Source: a virus. Taken from it: a stretch of DNA of 21,788 bases. Positions 14,286 through 21,788 of this stretch are shown here, one piece after another; the stretch's first letter is position 1, and each line of letters starts with the position of its first letter. The translations under genes and the position numbers were made by a program. The DNA lies in the IMG/VR virus record IMGVR_UViG_3300028623_000307, positions 1 through 21,788 of that record; one strand, written 5' to 3'. Below the pieces are notes generated by a model, which was given only the letters and a program-made list of their open reading frames with translations, had not been told where the DNA came from and ran no database searches.

Positions 14286-14831
14286 ATGGTTACATTTATA
14301 GAAAAGGTATGGGTGGAATATCCCATACCTTTTTCTGTTTCTATCTGGGGACAGGTAGCAATAGAGAATCTGGATACATTGGTAGAGACTGTGTTAGAGG
14401 AAGTTAGTTCTGACTGTAACAAAACAGAAACAACAGTATGTCTTCGTGACGTAAACAGTATGCCTGTTGGTTGCCGTGAGGTAATTTCTGTGAAGCTTGA
14501 TCTTGGATTCCAAGGTAACAGGTATGTCAAGAAAAACTATGACAGGGAAACAAATATGCTTTACCTGAGAATGTACCCATCCCGAGTTAAGTATCGTCGT
14601 AATTTAGTACTTACCGACTTGGATACATTAAGAGGTGATCAGCTCATTTATGTGAAGAATTATGTCTTTATGAAGATGGCTACAAAAGAATTGACAATAC
14701 TCGGCTCCGTGAAGTACGAAGCAGATAATGGTCAGATGGACCTTGAGAATCTTAAAGCTTTCAGAGATGCTGCAGTTCTTAAGGTTAATGAATTAAAATC
14801 AGAACTCTCAATGTATGGCAACTCCCGTTAA
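14286..14831 (+). CDS. Putative neck/head-completion protein
   Basis: The 181-residue protein is unrecognised by motif. From its place after the capsid gene and before sheath it is probably a neck or head-tail connector component (T4 gp13/gp14 position). Residues 1-60 are acidic with a hydrophobic start (VWVEYPIPFSVSIWGQ); the middle is basic (RNLVLTDLDTLRGDQLIYVK) and the C-terminus is helical. A strong inverted repeat lies at codons 6-16, so the 5' end of the coding region is folded. No better start is apparent: the next in-frame ATG (14460) would remove a protein-like N-terminus. The leader has no Shine-Dalgarno. Confidence 0.55.
   Translation: MVTFIEKVWVEYPIPFSVSIWGQVAIENLDTLVETVLEEVSSDCNKTETTVCLRDVNSMPVGCREVISVKLDLGFQGNRYVKKNYDRETNMLYLRMYPSRVKYRRNLVLTDLDTLRGDQLIYVKNYVFMKMATKELTILGSVKYEADNGQMDLENLKAFRDAAVLKVNELKSELSMYGNSR
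14302..14333 (+). terminator. Intrinsic-terminator-like hairpin after the capsid gene
   Basis: AAAAGGTATGGG (14302-14313) and CCCATACCTTTT (14322-14333) form a perfect 12-bp stem around an 8-nt loop, followed by one more T and then CTG. A-run, GC centre and T-run make it look like a bidirectional intrinsic terminator. It starts 28 nt after the capsid stop but lies inside the coding region that begins at 14286. Confidence 0.7.
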
Positions 14832-14940
14832 ACAAACAAAGTCCTTAGGTCAAAAGAAGAGGACAGCTATGAAGATATCTAAAGGTCTTGTTAAGTACAA
14901 CATGACTAAAAAGACTAAAGATGAACGACGCTCGTCTTAA
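14815..14940 (+). CDS. Very basic 41-residue protein
   Basis: A short frame fills the stretch between the neck gene and the next gene. It overlaps the former by 17 nt and the latter by 20 nt, so it fits the gapless style. The product has 12 Lys and 3-4 Arg and almost no acidic residues (MATPVKQTKSLGQKKRTAM, ending KDERRSS). It could be a small nucleic-acid-binding or virion protein. It is short enough that chance cannot be excluded. Confidence 0.45.
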   Translation: MATPVKQTKSLGQKKRTAMKISKGLVKYNMTKKTKDERRSS

Positions 14941-15706
14941 TACTATTTATGGTTTCGTCCAGAAGATGTCAGATATCAAGATAGCCAGGCACCCTTTGGT
15001 AAAAGAGATCATAGTAATTTTAAACGATAAGGATGTAGATCTTTACCGTGACGTGGAAACACATGAATACCTGAGAGTCAGGAAACAAGCCATATTTCAG
15101 AAGTCTACTGCCATGCAGTATGTTGACTTCGATTACGAGGATACCCCTCAAGACCTCAGTGAAGATACAACAGAAATCATTCCTTGGACTGTGGTTCTTA
15201 CCAAGACAAACCTTGACAGACCAGTAACCTCAGAAGACCAGTTCATCATAGACAACATTCTCTACACCATCTCCAAGGTAAAACCAATTAACAGAAACAC
15301 AGATTGTGTCCTTGAGTGCAAGGTATACAATGAAAGAGATACCTTCACACCACTATCCACAGTGATCCCAATACAGATGAAAGTAGTATCTGAGCTAGCG
15401 ATGCCAGAGCTATGGTTATCATACAAATTTAATGGAGAGAAAGCCACAACTAAGGTGTTGACCGGATTAGCAACCAGAGCAAGAGTTGAAGGTAAAAATA
15501 AACAGTTGACAGTGGGATTGTTTGTAAGGGTAGCAAATGTAATGACACCCTCAACTACATGGAGAATAAAAGACACTTTACTAAATACTGTAAATGGAGT
15601 GCATGATCCTAATCAGTGGATCAATAATGCAGGTGTTATAACACTAGTGCTAGACCCTGTATCAGATATAACAGATGTACTAATAAACGTAGAAAAATAT
15701 GCTTAG
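14921..15706 (+). CDS. Putative neck/connector structural protein
   Basis: The 261-residue protein is not recognised by motif. It starts with a helix (ARLNTIYGFVQKM) followed by a beta-rich body with segments such as IIPWTVVLTKTNL, QFIIDNILYTISKV and VITLVLDPV. Its place between the capsid gene and sheath fits a neck protein (gp14-like position) or a head-tail connector. It overlaps both neighbours (20 nt and 8 nt). No enzymatic residues stand out. Confidence 0.55.
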   Translation: MNDARLNTIYGFVQKMSDIKIARHPLVKEIIVILNDKDVDLYRDVETHEYLRVRKQAIFQKSTAMQYVDFDYEDTPQDLSEDTTEIIPWTVVLTKTNLDRPVTSEDQFIIDNILYTISKVKPINRNTDCVLECKVYNERDTFTPLSTVIPIQMKVVSELAMPELWLSYKFNGEKATTKVLTGLATRARVEGKNKQLTVGLFVRVANVMTPSTTWRIKDTLLNTVNGVHDPNQWINNAGVITLVLDPVSDITDVLINVEKYA

Positions 15707-16277
15707 GGATTACGAACTTGCTCTGAGTGATTGGATCATGAAGATGCTTCCGGACAACTCTCTGGTTATATGGGGAGAGGATGCTGAAGCTTACCAGTAT
15801 ATGAGTAAGAGCAAGGTATTCCCATTTGCTATTTTCAAGAGAGTTGATGATAACCAAACTCTAACCAAGTCAATTGATATTGAAGAAGGAGCAGTCTCAA
15901 CTAAATACTTTATTAATGAGTTTGAGTACATCGTAAGGCTGTATGTAGAGAAATCAGTTGATACAGTCAAACTACAAGCAAACACAAGGTATTTTATTGA
16001 GGACAATTCCTACATACAGGTAATTTATGATAATGAGTTGATCCCGATAGGAGCTAGAATTTTATATATAGATTTGAAAGAAGATAGATCTTCTAATGAT
16101 CCTAAAGGACAGTTGCGGTATGTGGAATTAAAGTTTAAATCTTGGATTCCAATTGTAAGAAGTACAACAGCCTTTGACGGATTAATCGAAGGAATCTCAA
16201 TTAACATTAACGGAGCCAATGCAAAGTTTGTTAAAAGCTCTAAAGGATGGTCAAAAATAACACCTTCTGTGCTTTAA
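15699..16277 (+). CDS. Putative tail terminator/connector protein
   Basis: The 192-residue protein begins with a helix (RDYELALSDWIMKML) and then a beta-rich body containing VFPFAIFKRV, FEYIVRLYVE and RYVELKFKSWIPI. Helix first, then a sheet with a long edge strand, is usual for tail-terminator or connector proteins such as T4 gp15 or gp3. Placement directly before the sheath supports that. The assignment between these roles is not possible from sequence alone. The start overlaps the upstream stop by 8 nt; an 18-nt gap before sheath has no clear promoter. Confidence 0.5.
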   Translation: MLRDYELALSDWIMKMLPDNSLVIWGEDAEAYQYMSKSKVFPFAIFKRVDDNQTLTKSIDIEEGAVSTKYFINEFEYIVRLYVEKSVDTVKLQANTRYFIEDNSYIQVIYDNELIPIGARILYIDLKEDRSSNDPKGQLRYVELKFKSWIPIVRSTTAFDGLIEGISININGANAKFVKSSKGWSKITPSVL

Positions 16278-16295
16278 AATTTAAATAAACATGAT

Positions 16296-17864
16296 ATGAG
16301 AGAGTTAGTAACAATTGATTTTCAGGACAATTCCCTTTATACTCCACAGCAAGGAGCTGATATGGCTGCAATCGCTATTGCCCATTTCTGGGGTCCTGTC
16401 GGAGCAATAAAAAGAGTAACCGCTGCAACAATTGACACATTCTATCCTAAGACTATCTTGTCTCAGTCTTATCTCAAGGCTTACATGATGCTTAAGTATG
16501 GTATACCAACTGTTGAGATAGTGCGAGCACAAGGTACTGCTGAATACCTTTATGTTGATGATGCACACATTGGTATAACACCATTTCCATTGAGTCAATC
16601 AGCAACTGTTGTTGAGTTGGCTGGAGATTATATTCTTCACGCTAAATATCCCGGATTTCATCCAAAAGTAATGGACTGTTTGAATGCAGGTCGCAAGTTA
16701 AAAGTTAAGATAACATTTAATGATATCACTGCATCTGTAAATGTTGATGGTCGGTCAATAACAATTGAAACCATTGATGTTACTACGGATCCAACCACTT
16801 TGGAAAAGATTGAAGGTTCTCCAACACCCGGTCATGCTACTGATGGACAGTTTGATTTTATCACCGATCTAATGGTATCCAAATCAGAATACTGGCATGT
16901 ACAGTTTGATGAAGCCTTCATTGCAACTGACTTTGGAACAGGAGGCCCTGCCGACCTACAGTTTGAAACTGCACTTGCTGATGTTGATGGTCTACCATGG
17001 GCAGAAACAGATACAACTGAACAGAACTTAATTGATATCTATGAAAAGATATTGATTTCTACAGACTACAGTGATGCAACAATTGTTGTAGCTTCTTACT
17101 CATCTGAAGATCTGAACAAAGCTGTTCTTGCTTTAGCTGAAGCACGGTCAAACTGTGTTGGCATTGTAGGATATCCATTATCTGAGACTTTTGCTCAGGC
17201 TGATATGGAAACATTTGTAGCTTTGATGACACCAACCAAGTTTGGTATCACATGTTTTGCACGTGCGGTTGAGAACTTCTTAGGTCGCAAAGTTATTCAT
17301 GATGGAGTAGGTCCAGCTGCAGGTCGGTATGCTATTGTTCGCAAAGATGCAGGTCCAAACCAGATTCCTTCTGCTTTGACATACGGGGCATATCCTGCGA
17401 CATTAACTGACTCACTAACATTTGCAGAAGTGCTGGATCTACACGACAATTTCAGTGTAAACTCAATTTACTCTGCTCCAGTAGGAGCACAAATGTTTGG
17501 GATCAGAACTCTGCACACTCGCAAAGCATCCTATTTCGCATTGTCAAATGTAATGAGGATTGTATCACTGTTGTTGAAATCTACTCTGGTAACTGCTGAT
17601 GCTGTAATTCATACATCAAACAACCCGACCAAGCGTGCGATGATCCAACTTGATCGTCAATCATATCTGGATCAGTTGATCGGAATAGAAAACCTAAAAC
17701 CACAGTCTGTTTGTATCTGTAATGGTGACAATAACACTGATGCTGCCACTGAAGGTGGTAAATGGTTGGTGATTGACTTTGATCTATGGTTCTATAAACT
17801 CATTGAAAGAGTGCATATCAATATTAAAGCTTCTGACACTACAACTCAAATTACAATTGGATAA
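16296..17864 (+). CDS. Contractile tail sheath protein
   Basis: The 522-residue protein matches the contractile sheath family (T4 gp18: 659, so a shorter version lacking some surface domains). The core region DATIVVASYSSEDLNKAVL..CVGIVGYPL (about 267-300) is the beta-alpha sheath core, and the C-terminal part (about 415-522) holds MRIVSLLLKSTL and KRAMIQLDRQSYLDQLIG, ending in HINIKASDTTTQITIG. This is typical of the conserved C-terminal sheath domain that links neighbouring subunits. Next come the tube genes, in the order usual for myoviruses. No Shine-Dalgarno; the leader is AAATAAAC. Confidence 0.87.
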   Translation: MRELVTIDFQDNSLYTPQQGADMAAIAIAHFWGPVGAIKRVTAATIDTFYPKTILSQSYLKAYMMLKYGIPTVEIVRAQGTAEYLYVDDAHIGITPFPLSQSATVVELAGDYILHAKYPGFHPKVMDCLNAGRKLKVKITFNDITASVNVDGRSITIETIDVTTDPTTLEKIEGSPTPGHATDGQFDFITDLMVSKSEYWHVQFDEAFIATDFGTGGPADLQFETALADVDGLPWAETDTTEQNLIDIYEKILISTDYSDATIVVASYSSEDLNKAVLALAEARSNCVGIVGYPLSETFAQADMETFVALMTPTKFGITCFARAVENFLGRKVIHDGVGPAAGRYAIVRKDAGPNQIPSALTYGAYPATLTDSLTFAEVLDLHDNFSVNSIYSAPVGAQMFGIRTLHTRKASYFALSNVMRIVSLLLKSTLVTADAVIHTSNNPTKRAMIQLDRQSYLDQLIGIENLKPQSVCICNGDNNTDAATEGGKWLVIDFDLWFYKLIERVHINIKASDTTTQITIG

Positions 17865-18364
17865 TGAGTACAAAACAAGCACAGTTTGCGAAGGTTCTAG
17901 GTAACCCTCAAAACACCCATAATTTCATCATACGTGCCGGTAAGCTTCTTGAGGGACTGGAAGTTCTCGTTCAAGCCGCCTCATTCCCGACTGAGAAAAT
18001 GAGAGAATACACTCTGCACTATTTAGGTGAGACAATCCTATATCCTGCAATGCCCGAAACATCAGGCAAATGGAACTGTCAAATTCCTGAATCGGAAAGT
18101 GCTTTGGTCTTCAAGAAAGCAGTTGAGCAGAAAGGTGCAATTTGGCAACAGCATTCAGGGTTACTGATTCCAGTCATTAAAACTGAGATCGAAGTAGTAT
18201 CTCGTGATCTGCAAGATGTTGAATTGTATTCTGTAACTCTTCACGGTTGCTGGATTGTAGGAAAAGAGCCGGTTGCTATGAGTAATGCAACTCAAACAAC
18301 AAACTGGGTATGGGACATATCATTTAACTACGATTGGCAAGAAGACAATATCATTAAAAAATAA
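17864..18364 (+). CDS. Tail tube protein (gp19-like)
   Basis: The 166-residue protein has the size (T4 gp19: 163) and pattern of the tube protein that forms the inner tail channel: FIIRAGKLLEGLEVLVQAAS (21-40), SFPTEKM (40-46), GKWNCQIPES (68-77) and the C-terminal strand VWDISFNYDW. The order after sheath, with start sharing TAATG with the sheath stop, supports the call. It aligns almost without gaps over residues 34-77 with the following gene. Confidence 0.82.
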   Translation: MSTKQAQFAKVLGNPQNTHNFIIRAGKLLEGLEVLVQAASFPTEKMREYTLHYLGETILYPAMPETSGKWNCQIPESESALVFKKAVEQKGAIWQQHSGLLIPVIKTEIEVVSRDLQDVELYSVTLHGCWIVGKEPVAMSNATQTTNWVWDISFNYDWQEDNIIKK

Positions 18365-18367
18365 AGA

Positions 18368-18904
18368 ATGAGCTATAAACAAGCGATATTTAAGGTAGCG
18401 AATCCTGCTCCTCAAAGTGTTGCTCATTTTCTGATCATCTTTGTCCCATTCTTACCTCTGGTTTCTGTGTTGGTTGAAGCGACTTCCTATCCATCTATAA
18501 AAATGGGGGAGGTCGCTATTCCGTTTAAGGGAAGACTTGTTTATCGACCAACAGTGCCACTAATCGATGGTATGTGGAATGTAAAGGTGCCAGAATCTGT
18601 TCTACACATGGTCAAAAGAGAACTTGTGCGAAACACAGCAACTCCAATGGATATCCGTACTAAGAGTGTTACCATACACCCTCTAGGATTAGGTATGATT
18701 CCTATGCCTGGAGTTACCTTACATGATGTTTGGTTAAAGGAACGTGCTGCAGTTGATCTGAATTCAGGGACACCTCTAGAAGTTTGGAAGTGGAATGTAT
18801 CATTTAGGTACTCCATGATAGAAGAAAGTACAATTTCATTGGCTCAAGCTGCAATCCTCGCTGCAGGTGCTGCGACTGTTGTAGGAGCTATAAACATACT
18901 CTAA
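18368..18904 (+). CDS. Second tail tube-like protein (paralog)
   Basis: The 178-residue protein is a paralog of the preceding tube protein. Matching positions include S40-x-P42, K45-M46, W70-N71 and PES (75-77), plus a shared closing strand (WNVSFRYSM against WDISFNYDW). It differs by a hydrophobic N-terminal segment (about 20-38) and a hydrophobic Ala-rich C-terminal helix (about 155-178). These could cap the tube or contact the baseplate or membrane. T4 has gp54 as tube initiator and gp3 as terminator, so this may play such a role. Confidence 0.7.
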   Translation: MSYKQAIFKVANPAPQSVAHFLIIFVPFLPLVSVLVEATSYPSIKMGEVAIPFKGRLVYRPTVPLIDGMWNVKVPESVLHMVKRELVRNTATPMDIRTKSVTIHPLGLGMIPMPGVTLHDVWLKERAAVDLNSGTPLEVWKWNVSFRYSMIEESTISLAQAAILAAGAATVVGAINIL

Positions 18905-19527
18905 TGAACCTATTCAATAAGGAATTCGCCAATTTTATTTACGAGTTAGGACCACGAACTCCTTGGGTAGAGTGTGATTTTGACTGTTTCTGGGTAAATT
19001 CAGAGTTTGGAGGTAAATCTAATAAGAAACTACCACTGGTATCGGTGTCCATTCCACCTCAAGGTCACGCTTTTAAAAACCTTGATGAATTAGGAGGTAA
19101 GATATCAGCTGAGTTCTTGGTTAATGCTCCTATTACTGCTACATTCCTTGCAAAAGACATTGACAAGTTCTACAACCCAATCACGGGTACTGCAAAAGAT
19201 GATCCAAACAAAACAGGGATATATGACGATCAGCTAACCGATACAGGAACTTTAAGACTAAGGTTTAATAAGGGTACAGCGTTAGTAGTGGTAGTTAACA
19301 CCTTGTTTGATTCCTCAGCTTATGCAACAGAACAAGACAAAATAAGACATACATTTCTAAACGTAGCCGTTACCAGACCGGTTATGTCAAATTTAACTCA
19401 GTTATCCTCAGGATTGCTGATGTTTAACATTTCATTCAACTATGAAGATTACTTCTTTGAGGTAATAACAGTAGAGCAAACTAACAGAGAAAACATAAAC
19501 GCAACTCAACTGTTGCCGGGGGAATAA
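18904..19527 (+). CDS. Third tail tube-like/baseplate-proximal protein
   Basis: The 207-residue protein is probably related to tube proteins. It has LPLVSVSIPPQGHAF (43-57) in place of the SFP region, GGKISAEFLVNAPITATFLA as a long strand pair, and near the end LLMFNISFNYEDYFFE, which resembles the FNYDW end of the tube protein. Residues 85-115 are an insertion rich in Asp, Lys and Gly. It is less similar than the second copy, so this is tentative. The position before the gp26-like gene suits a tube-initiator or hub-associated protein. The start overlaps the preceding stop (TAATG). Confidence 0.5.
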   Translation: MNLFNKEFANFIYELGPRTPWVECDFDCFWVNSEFGGKSNKKLPLVSVSIPPQGHAFKNLDELGGKISAEFLVNAPITATFLAKDIDKFYNPITGTAKDDPNKTGIYDDQLTDTGTLRLRFNKGTALVVVVNTLFDSSAYATEQDKIRHTFLNVAVTRPVMSNLTQLSSGLLMFNISFNYEDYFFEVITVEQTNRENINATQLLPGE

Positions 19528-19528
19528 C

Positions 19529-20305
19529 ATGAAAATAATTATACCATCCGCAGGAAAAACAGGCGTGGTATCAGTGGGTATAAGACAACCTAGAATTGCT
19601 GATCTTCGCAAGGCTCCAGATTTAACAGAGATTTCAGGAATTAGAAAGAACGAGTTTCTCAGGTTATTGCTTGAAGATCCTGAAGTTCTAAAGAAGATAA
19701 CTCACTATGATCGGGACTACCTATTTCTGATAGCCATTTCAGTTGTAACTCTAAATGTTATAAAGTTTGGATACGATTGTCCAGTTTGTAAGAAAAGAGT
19801 GATAGAGCAAATTGCTATTGGAACTTTACAGCCTGTATTTCTTAAGAAGGAAGAGAACCTCACCAAGAAGATAACCATCAACAAACAAAAGTACACAATT
19901 AAGGTACTCACTGCCTATGAAGAAGAGTTAGCTCTCGAGTATGCATCTGAAGATGATGATACTTTTAACGATAGGTTAGAGGATGCAAAGGTGTGTTTAA
20001 GTATTGGGTTACCAATAACACTTGAAAATATAAGCAAGGTTTTAAATACCGATTTAATGCTATATTATGTTGTGGATTTCTTTAATAAGTGTATGTTTCA
20101 CGGAACAATGCTTGAAAAGGAATGTCGATGTTCATGTGGAGTTCAGAAGAAGGTAATTGTAAAGATTGATGGATCAATGCTTAGCTCTGAAATCTCGGTG
20201 TTGATGGAACGATATGTAAGCATATCATCCAAGATAGATTATATGTCATTCCTTGAGCTTACAATTCCGGAGTATAATACAATGATCACAGCAATGGAGC
20301 AATAA
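19529..20305 (+). CDS. Baseplate hub/assembly protein, T4 gp26-like
   Basis: The 258-residue protein resembles the T4 baseplate family (gp26/gp51 and relatives). It begins MKIIIPSAGKTGVVSVGIRQP, then has an RKNEFLRLLLEDPEVL helix, the THYDRDYLFLIAIS helix, and a zinc pair C84-P-V-C87 as in the family's tCPxC segment. C199, C201 and C203 could complete the zinc site. The remainder is helical, ending SFLELTIPEYNTMITAM. These proteins act in hub assembly or as tail-assembly adaptors. The order after the tube genes supports the call. The start follows the preceding stop by 1 nt. Confidence 0.65.
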   Translation: MKIIIPSAGKTGVVSVGIRQPRIADLRKAPDLTEISGIRKNEFLRLLLEDPEVLKKITHYDRDYLFLIAISVVTLNVIKFGYDCPVCKKRVIEQIAIGTLQPVFLKKEENLTKKITINKQKYTIKVLTAYEEELALEYASEDDDTFNDRLEDAKVCLSIGLPITLENISKVLNTDLMLYYVVDFFNKCMFHGTMLEKECRCSCGVQKKVIVKIDGSMLSSEISVLMERYVSISSKIDYMSFLELTIPEYNTMITAMEQ

Positions 20306-20306
20306 T

Positions 20307-21788
20307 ATGTCAGATTTAGATAATATACGACGAGCACTAGGCATATCTAAAGCAGATGTGCAAGCTTCTTATGGAGAAAAAGGAGTGGAGCATATTAAGC
20401 AATCTCTGGATATTGTAGAGGAAGCATTAAAAGGTTCGGCTCAGAATGATCTAGTAAAAGCCCAACTTGCTCAAGTTCAGAAATTAAAGATCCTTGTAAA
20501 CCAAGGAATTAAAGAAGGAGGCCTATCACAAGCTCTAAAGGATAAGTTTGAAACTATTGTAAGTGATGAAGCAAATCTTGGTAAGATCAATGCAGCCCAG
20601 AATAAAACTGAGTATATTTCAGTAGCAAGGATTACCAAAGAAGCATTAGGAGCTGACACGATAAAACAGGTAGCAAATGATGTAGATAAAATGATTAAAA
20701 CTACAGATATTCAGAATAAAACTCCAATGTCTGCCAAAGACCTGAATATCTATGGGCAACCTGAGAAAACACAAGCTCAAGAAGCACTATCAAAGAAACC
20801 CGGCAATGAAGATCAAGAATCAAAAGGATTCAGCGGATACATTAAGAAGATGAAAGCTGAGTACAGGACTAAGGTTGGTTTACCAGCTGTACAGGGGCAA
20901 TCCCCAACATCTGGAAAGCTTATTCCTCCGGGATATGTAACAACTCAAGTAAAAACAGGAGCAAAGACAAGATTTCATATGGATGGAATTAGTGAGTATG
21001 TTACTGAAGGAGAACCCGGTCAAGTGATTGGAGAAACAGGAATAATCTATGATCGTAATTCCTTGAAGGAATTAGGACGAGTAGATACAAACGAGCCAGG
21101 AAGCACCTTATCGCAAAAGAATATTGACGACATTAGGAGTAAAAATATAACCAAGGATCAACAGGACGAATACATCAGAGCATTTGAAGCTGCACACAAA
21201 AAACACCCAGAACTACCGGCAGATGCATTTCCTGCTTTAATGGCAGGTGAGAATCCACCTTATGGTGTTAACGCTAAGAACCCTGCATCTACTGCACTGG
21301 GCCCAACTCAGATAATCGATGCAACAGCCAGAGAAAAAGGAATGACAGATGCTGATAGAACATCAATTTCCAGAAGTGTGGATGTTGCAGGAGATCTTAT
21401 GGCTGAGGAATACAAGAAATATGGTAATGTAGGTGATGCTATACTAGGTTACCACTTAGGAGGTCCAAATATGGCTAAGTATAAATCAGGAGGTATTTTA
21501 CCTGCTGAAAGTGCTGATTATATGGCTAAGGTAGGAGCAAACTTCAATAAGAATTCAGATGTACCAACATATGGTGAAATACCACCCTACACTCTTGCAG
21601 ACGGATCACCAGTTCAAGGAACTCCCGAAGGAAATATAGCAATGAAAAAACCATGGGAGAAGCCTGATTATAATGCAGTAAATCCTATATCATCAGAGCT
21701 TATGAAGTTCCAACCCTCATTATCAGGATCAGGTAGGGGTAGAGCGTCTAGGGGAGGCGGTGGAGGAGGCGGTGGAGAAGAAGGTCCG
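20307..21788 (+). CDS. Tail/baseplate protein with lytic transglycosylase-like domain (partial)
   Basis: The frame is open for 494 codons and runs off the right edge. Residues 1-140 are helical and charged. Residues about 288-415 resemble a soluble lytic transglycosylase fold: FEAAHKKHPELPADAFPALM, then AGENPPYGVN with E315 as the probable catalytic acid, ASTALGPTQI (S-x-x-GA-x-GLMQ-like), GDAILGYHLGG (AxxxYNxG-like), and SADYMAKVGANF. Near the right edge it becomes Gly/Arg-rich (GRGRASRGGGGGGGG). It probably cuts peptidoglycan during DNA entry, as the T4 gp5 hub lysozyme does. ATG 20307 follows a stop by 1 nt. Confidence 0.7.
   Translation, partial: MSDLDNIRRALGISKADVQASYGEKGVEHIKQSLDIVEEALKGSAQNDLVKAQLAQVQKLKILVNQGIKEGGLSQALKDKFETIVSDEANLGKINAAQNKTEYISVARITKEALGADTIKQVANDVDKMIKTTDIQNKTPMSAKDLNIYGQPEKTQAQEALSKKPGNEDQESKGFSGYIKKMKAEYRTKVGLPAVQGQSPTSGKLIPPGYVTTQVKTGAKTRFHMDGISEYVTEGEPGQVIGETGIIYDRNSLKELGRVDTNEPGSTLSQKNIDDIRSKNITKDQQDEYIRAFEAAHKKHPELPADAFPALMAGENPPYGVNAKNPASTALGPTQIIDATAREKGMTDADRTSISRSVDVAGDLMAEEYKKYGNVGDAILGYHLGGPNMAKYKSGGILPAESADYMAKVGANFNKNSDVPTYGEIPPYTLADGSPVQGTPEGNIAMKKPWEKPDYNAVNPISSELMKFQPSLSGSGRGRASRGGGGGGGGEEGP

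Noticed and set aside
14132-14530. 132-codon open frame on the minus strand across the capsid/neck junction
   Set aside because: It lies opposite two plausible + strand genes, has no family pattern, and includes the terminator-like hairpin; likely a shadow frame.
16280-16287. TTTAAATA before the sheath gene as a late promoter
   Set aside because: One mismatch, and only 8 nt before the ATG, leaving almost no leader.
1-21788. tRNA, rRNA, CRISPR, integrase/attachment site
   Set aside because: No cloverleaf, repeat-spacer array, recombinase motif or direct repeat pair was found by eye; a covariance-model search was not possible.

Overview
This window reads as part of the genome of a large T4-type contractile-tailed phage (myovirus), not a bacterial chromosome. 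Every gene I can support lies on the + strand. They are packed almost end to end, with many start/stop overlaps (ATGA or TAATG). No rRNA, tRNA, integrase, IS element or CRISPR array was seen. The sequence is AT-rich, and most starts have A/T-rich leaders without a Shine-Dalgarno motif, which is compatible with a Bacteroidota host. That host guess is weak, because a good AAGGAG does precede one gene.

Layout. (1) About 1-2884 holds small accessory genes: a Cys-rich protein, a stand-alone OmpR-type winged helix, a one-pass membrane protein, several unknown small proteins, a stand-alone TOPRIM protein and a CxxC/CxxC protein. (2) 2881-4193 holds two tandem ThyX-type thymidylate synthases. The second keeps its key motifs; the first has lost two key residues. 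(3) 4239-6304 holds a DUF3820-like protein, a small CxxC protein, a DnaX-type clamp-loader ATPase and a probable T4 gp55-type late sigma factor. (4) 6297-9390 holds a probable small terminase and the large terminase, whose Walker A motif is split by a 287-residue intein with a decayed LAGLIDADG-like insert. (5) 9427-14273 is head morphogenesis: an acidic protein (possible scaffold), portal, a SWIM-type zinc protein, prohead protease and major capsid protein. (6) 14286-16277 holds neck/connector genes plus a 41-residue basic protein. (7) 16296-21788 is the tail: sheath, two clearly paralogous tube proteins, a third tube-like protein, a gp26-like baseplate/hub assembly protein, and a large protein with a lytic-transglycosylase-like domain that runs off the right edge.

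How it fits together. The octamer TATAAATA, identical to the T4 late-promoter -10 element, occurs in the three short gaps before the genes at 4239, 12109 and 12789 (protease and major capsid). Together with the gp55-like sigma gene next to a clamp-loader gene, this suggests T4-style late transcription, in which the replication clamp activates the late sigma. A strong intrinsic-terminator-like hairpin follows the capsid gene but lies inside the start of the next coding region, so it may attenuate downstream expression. All functional calls come from motif recognition and gene order; no database search was run.
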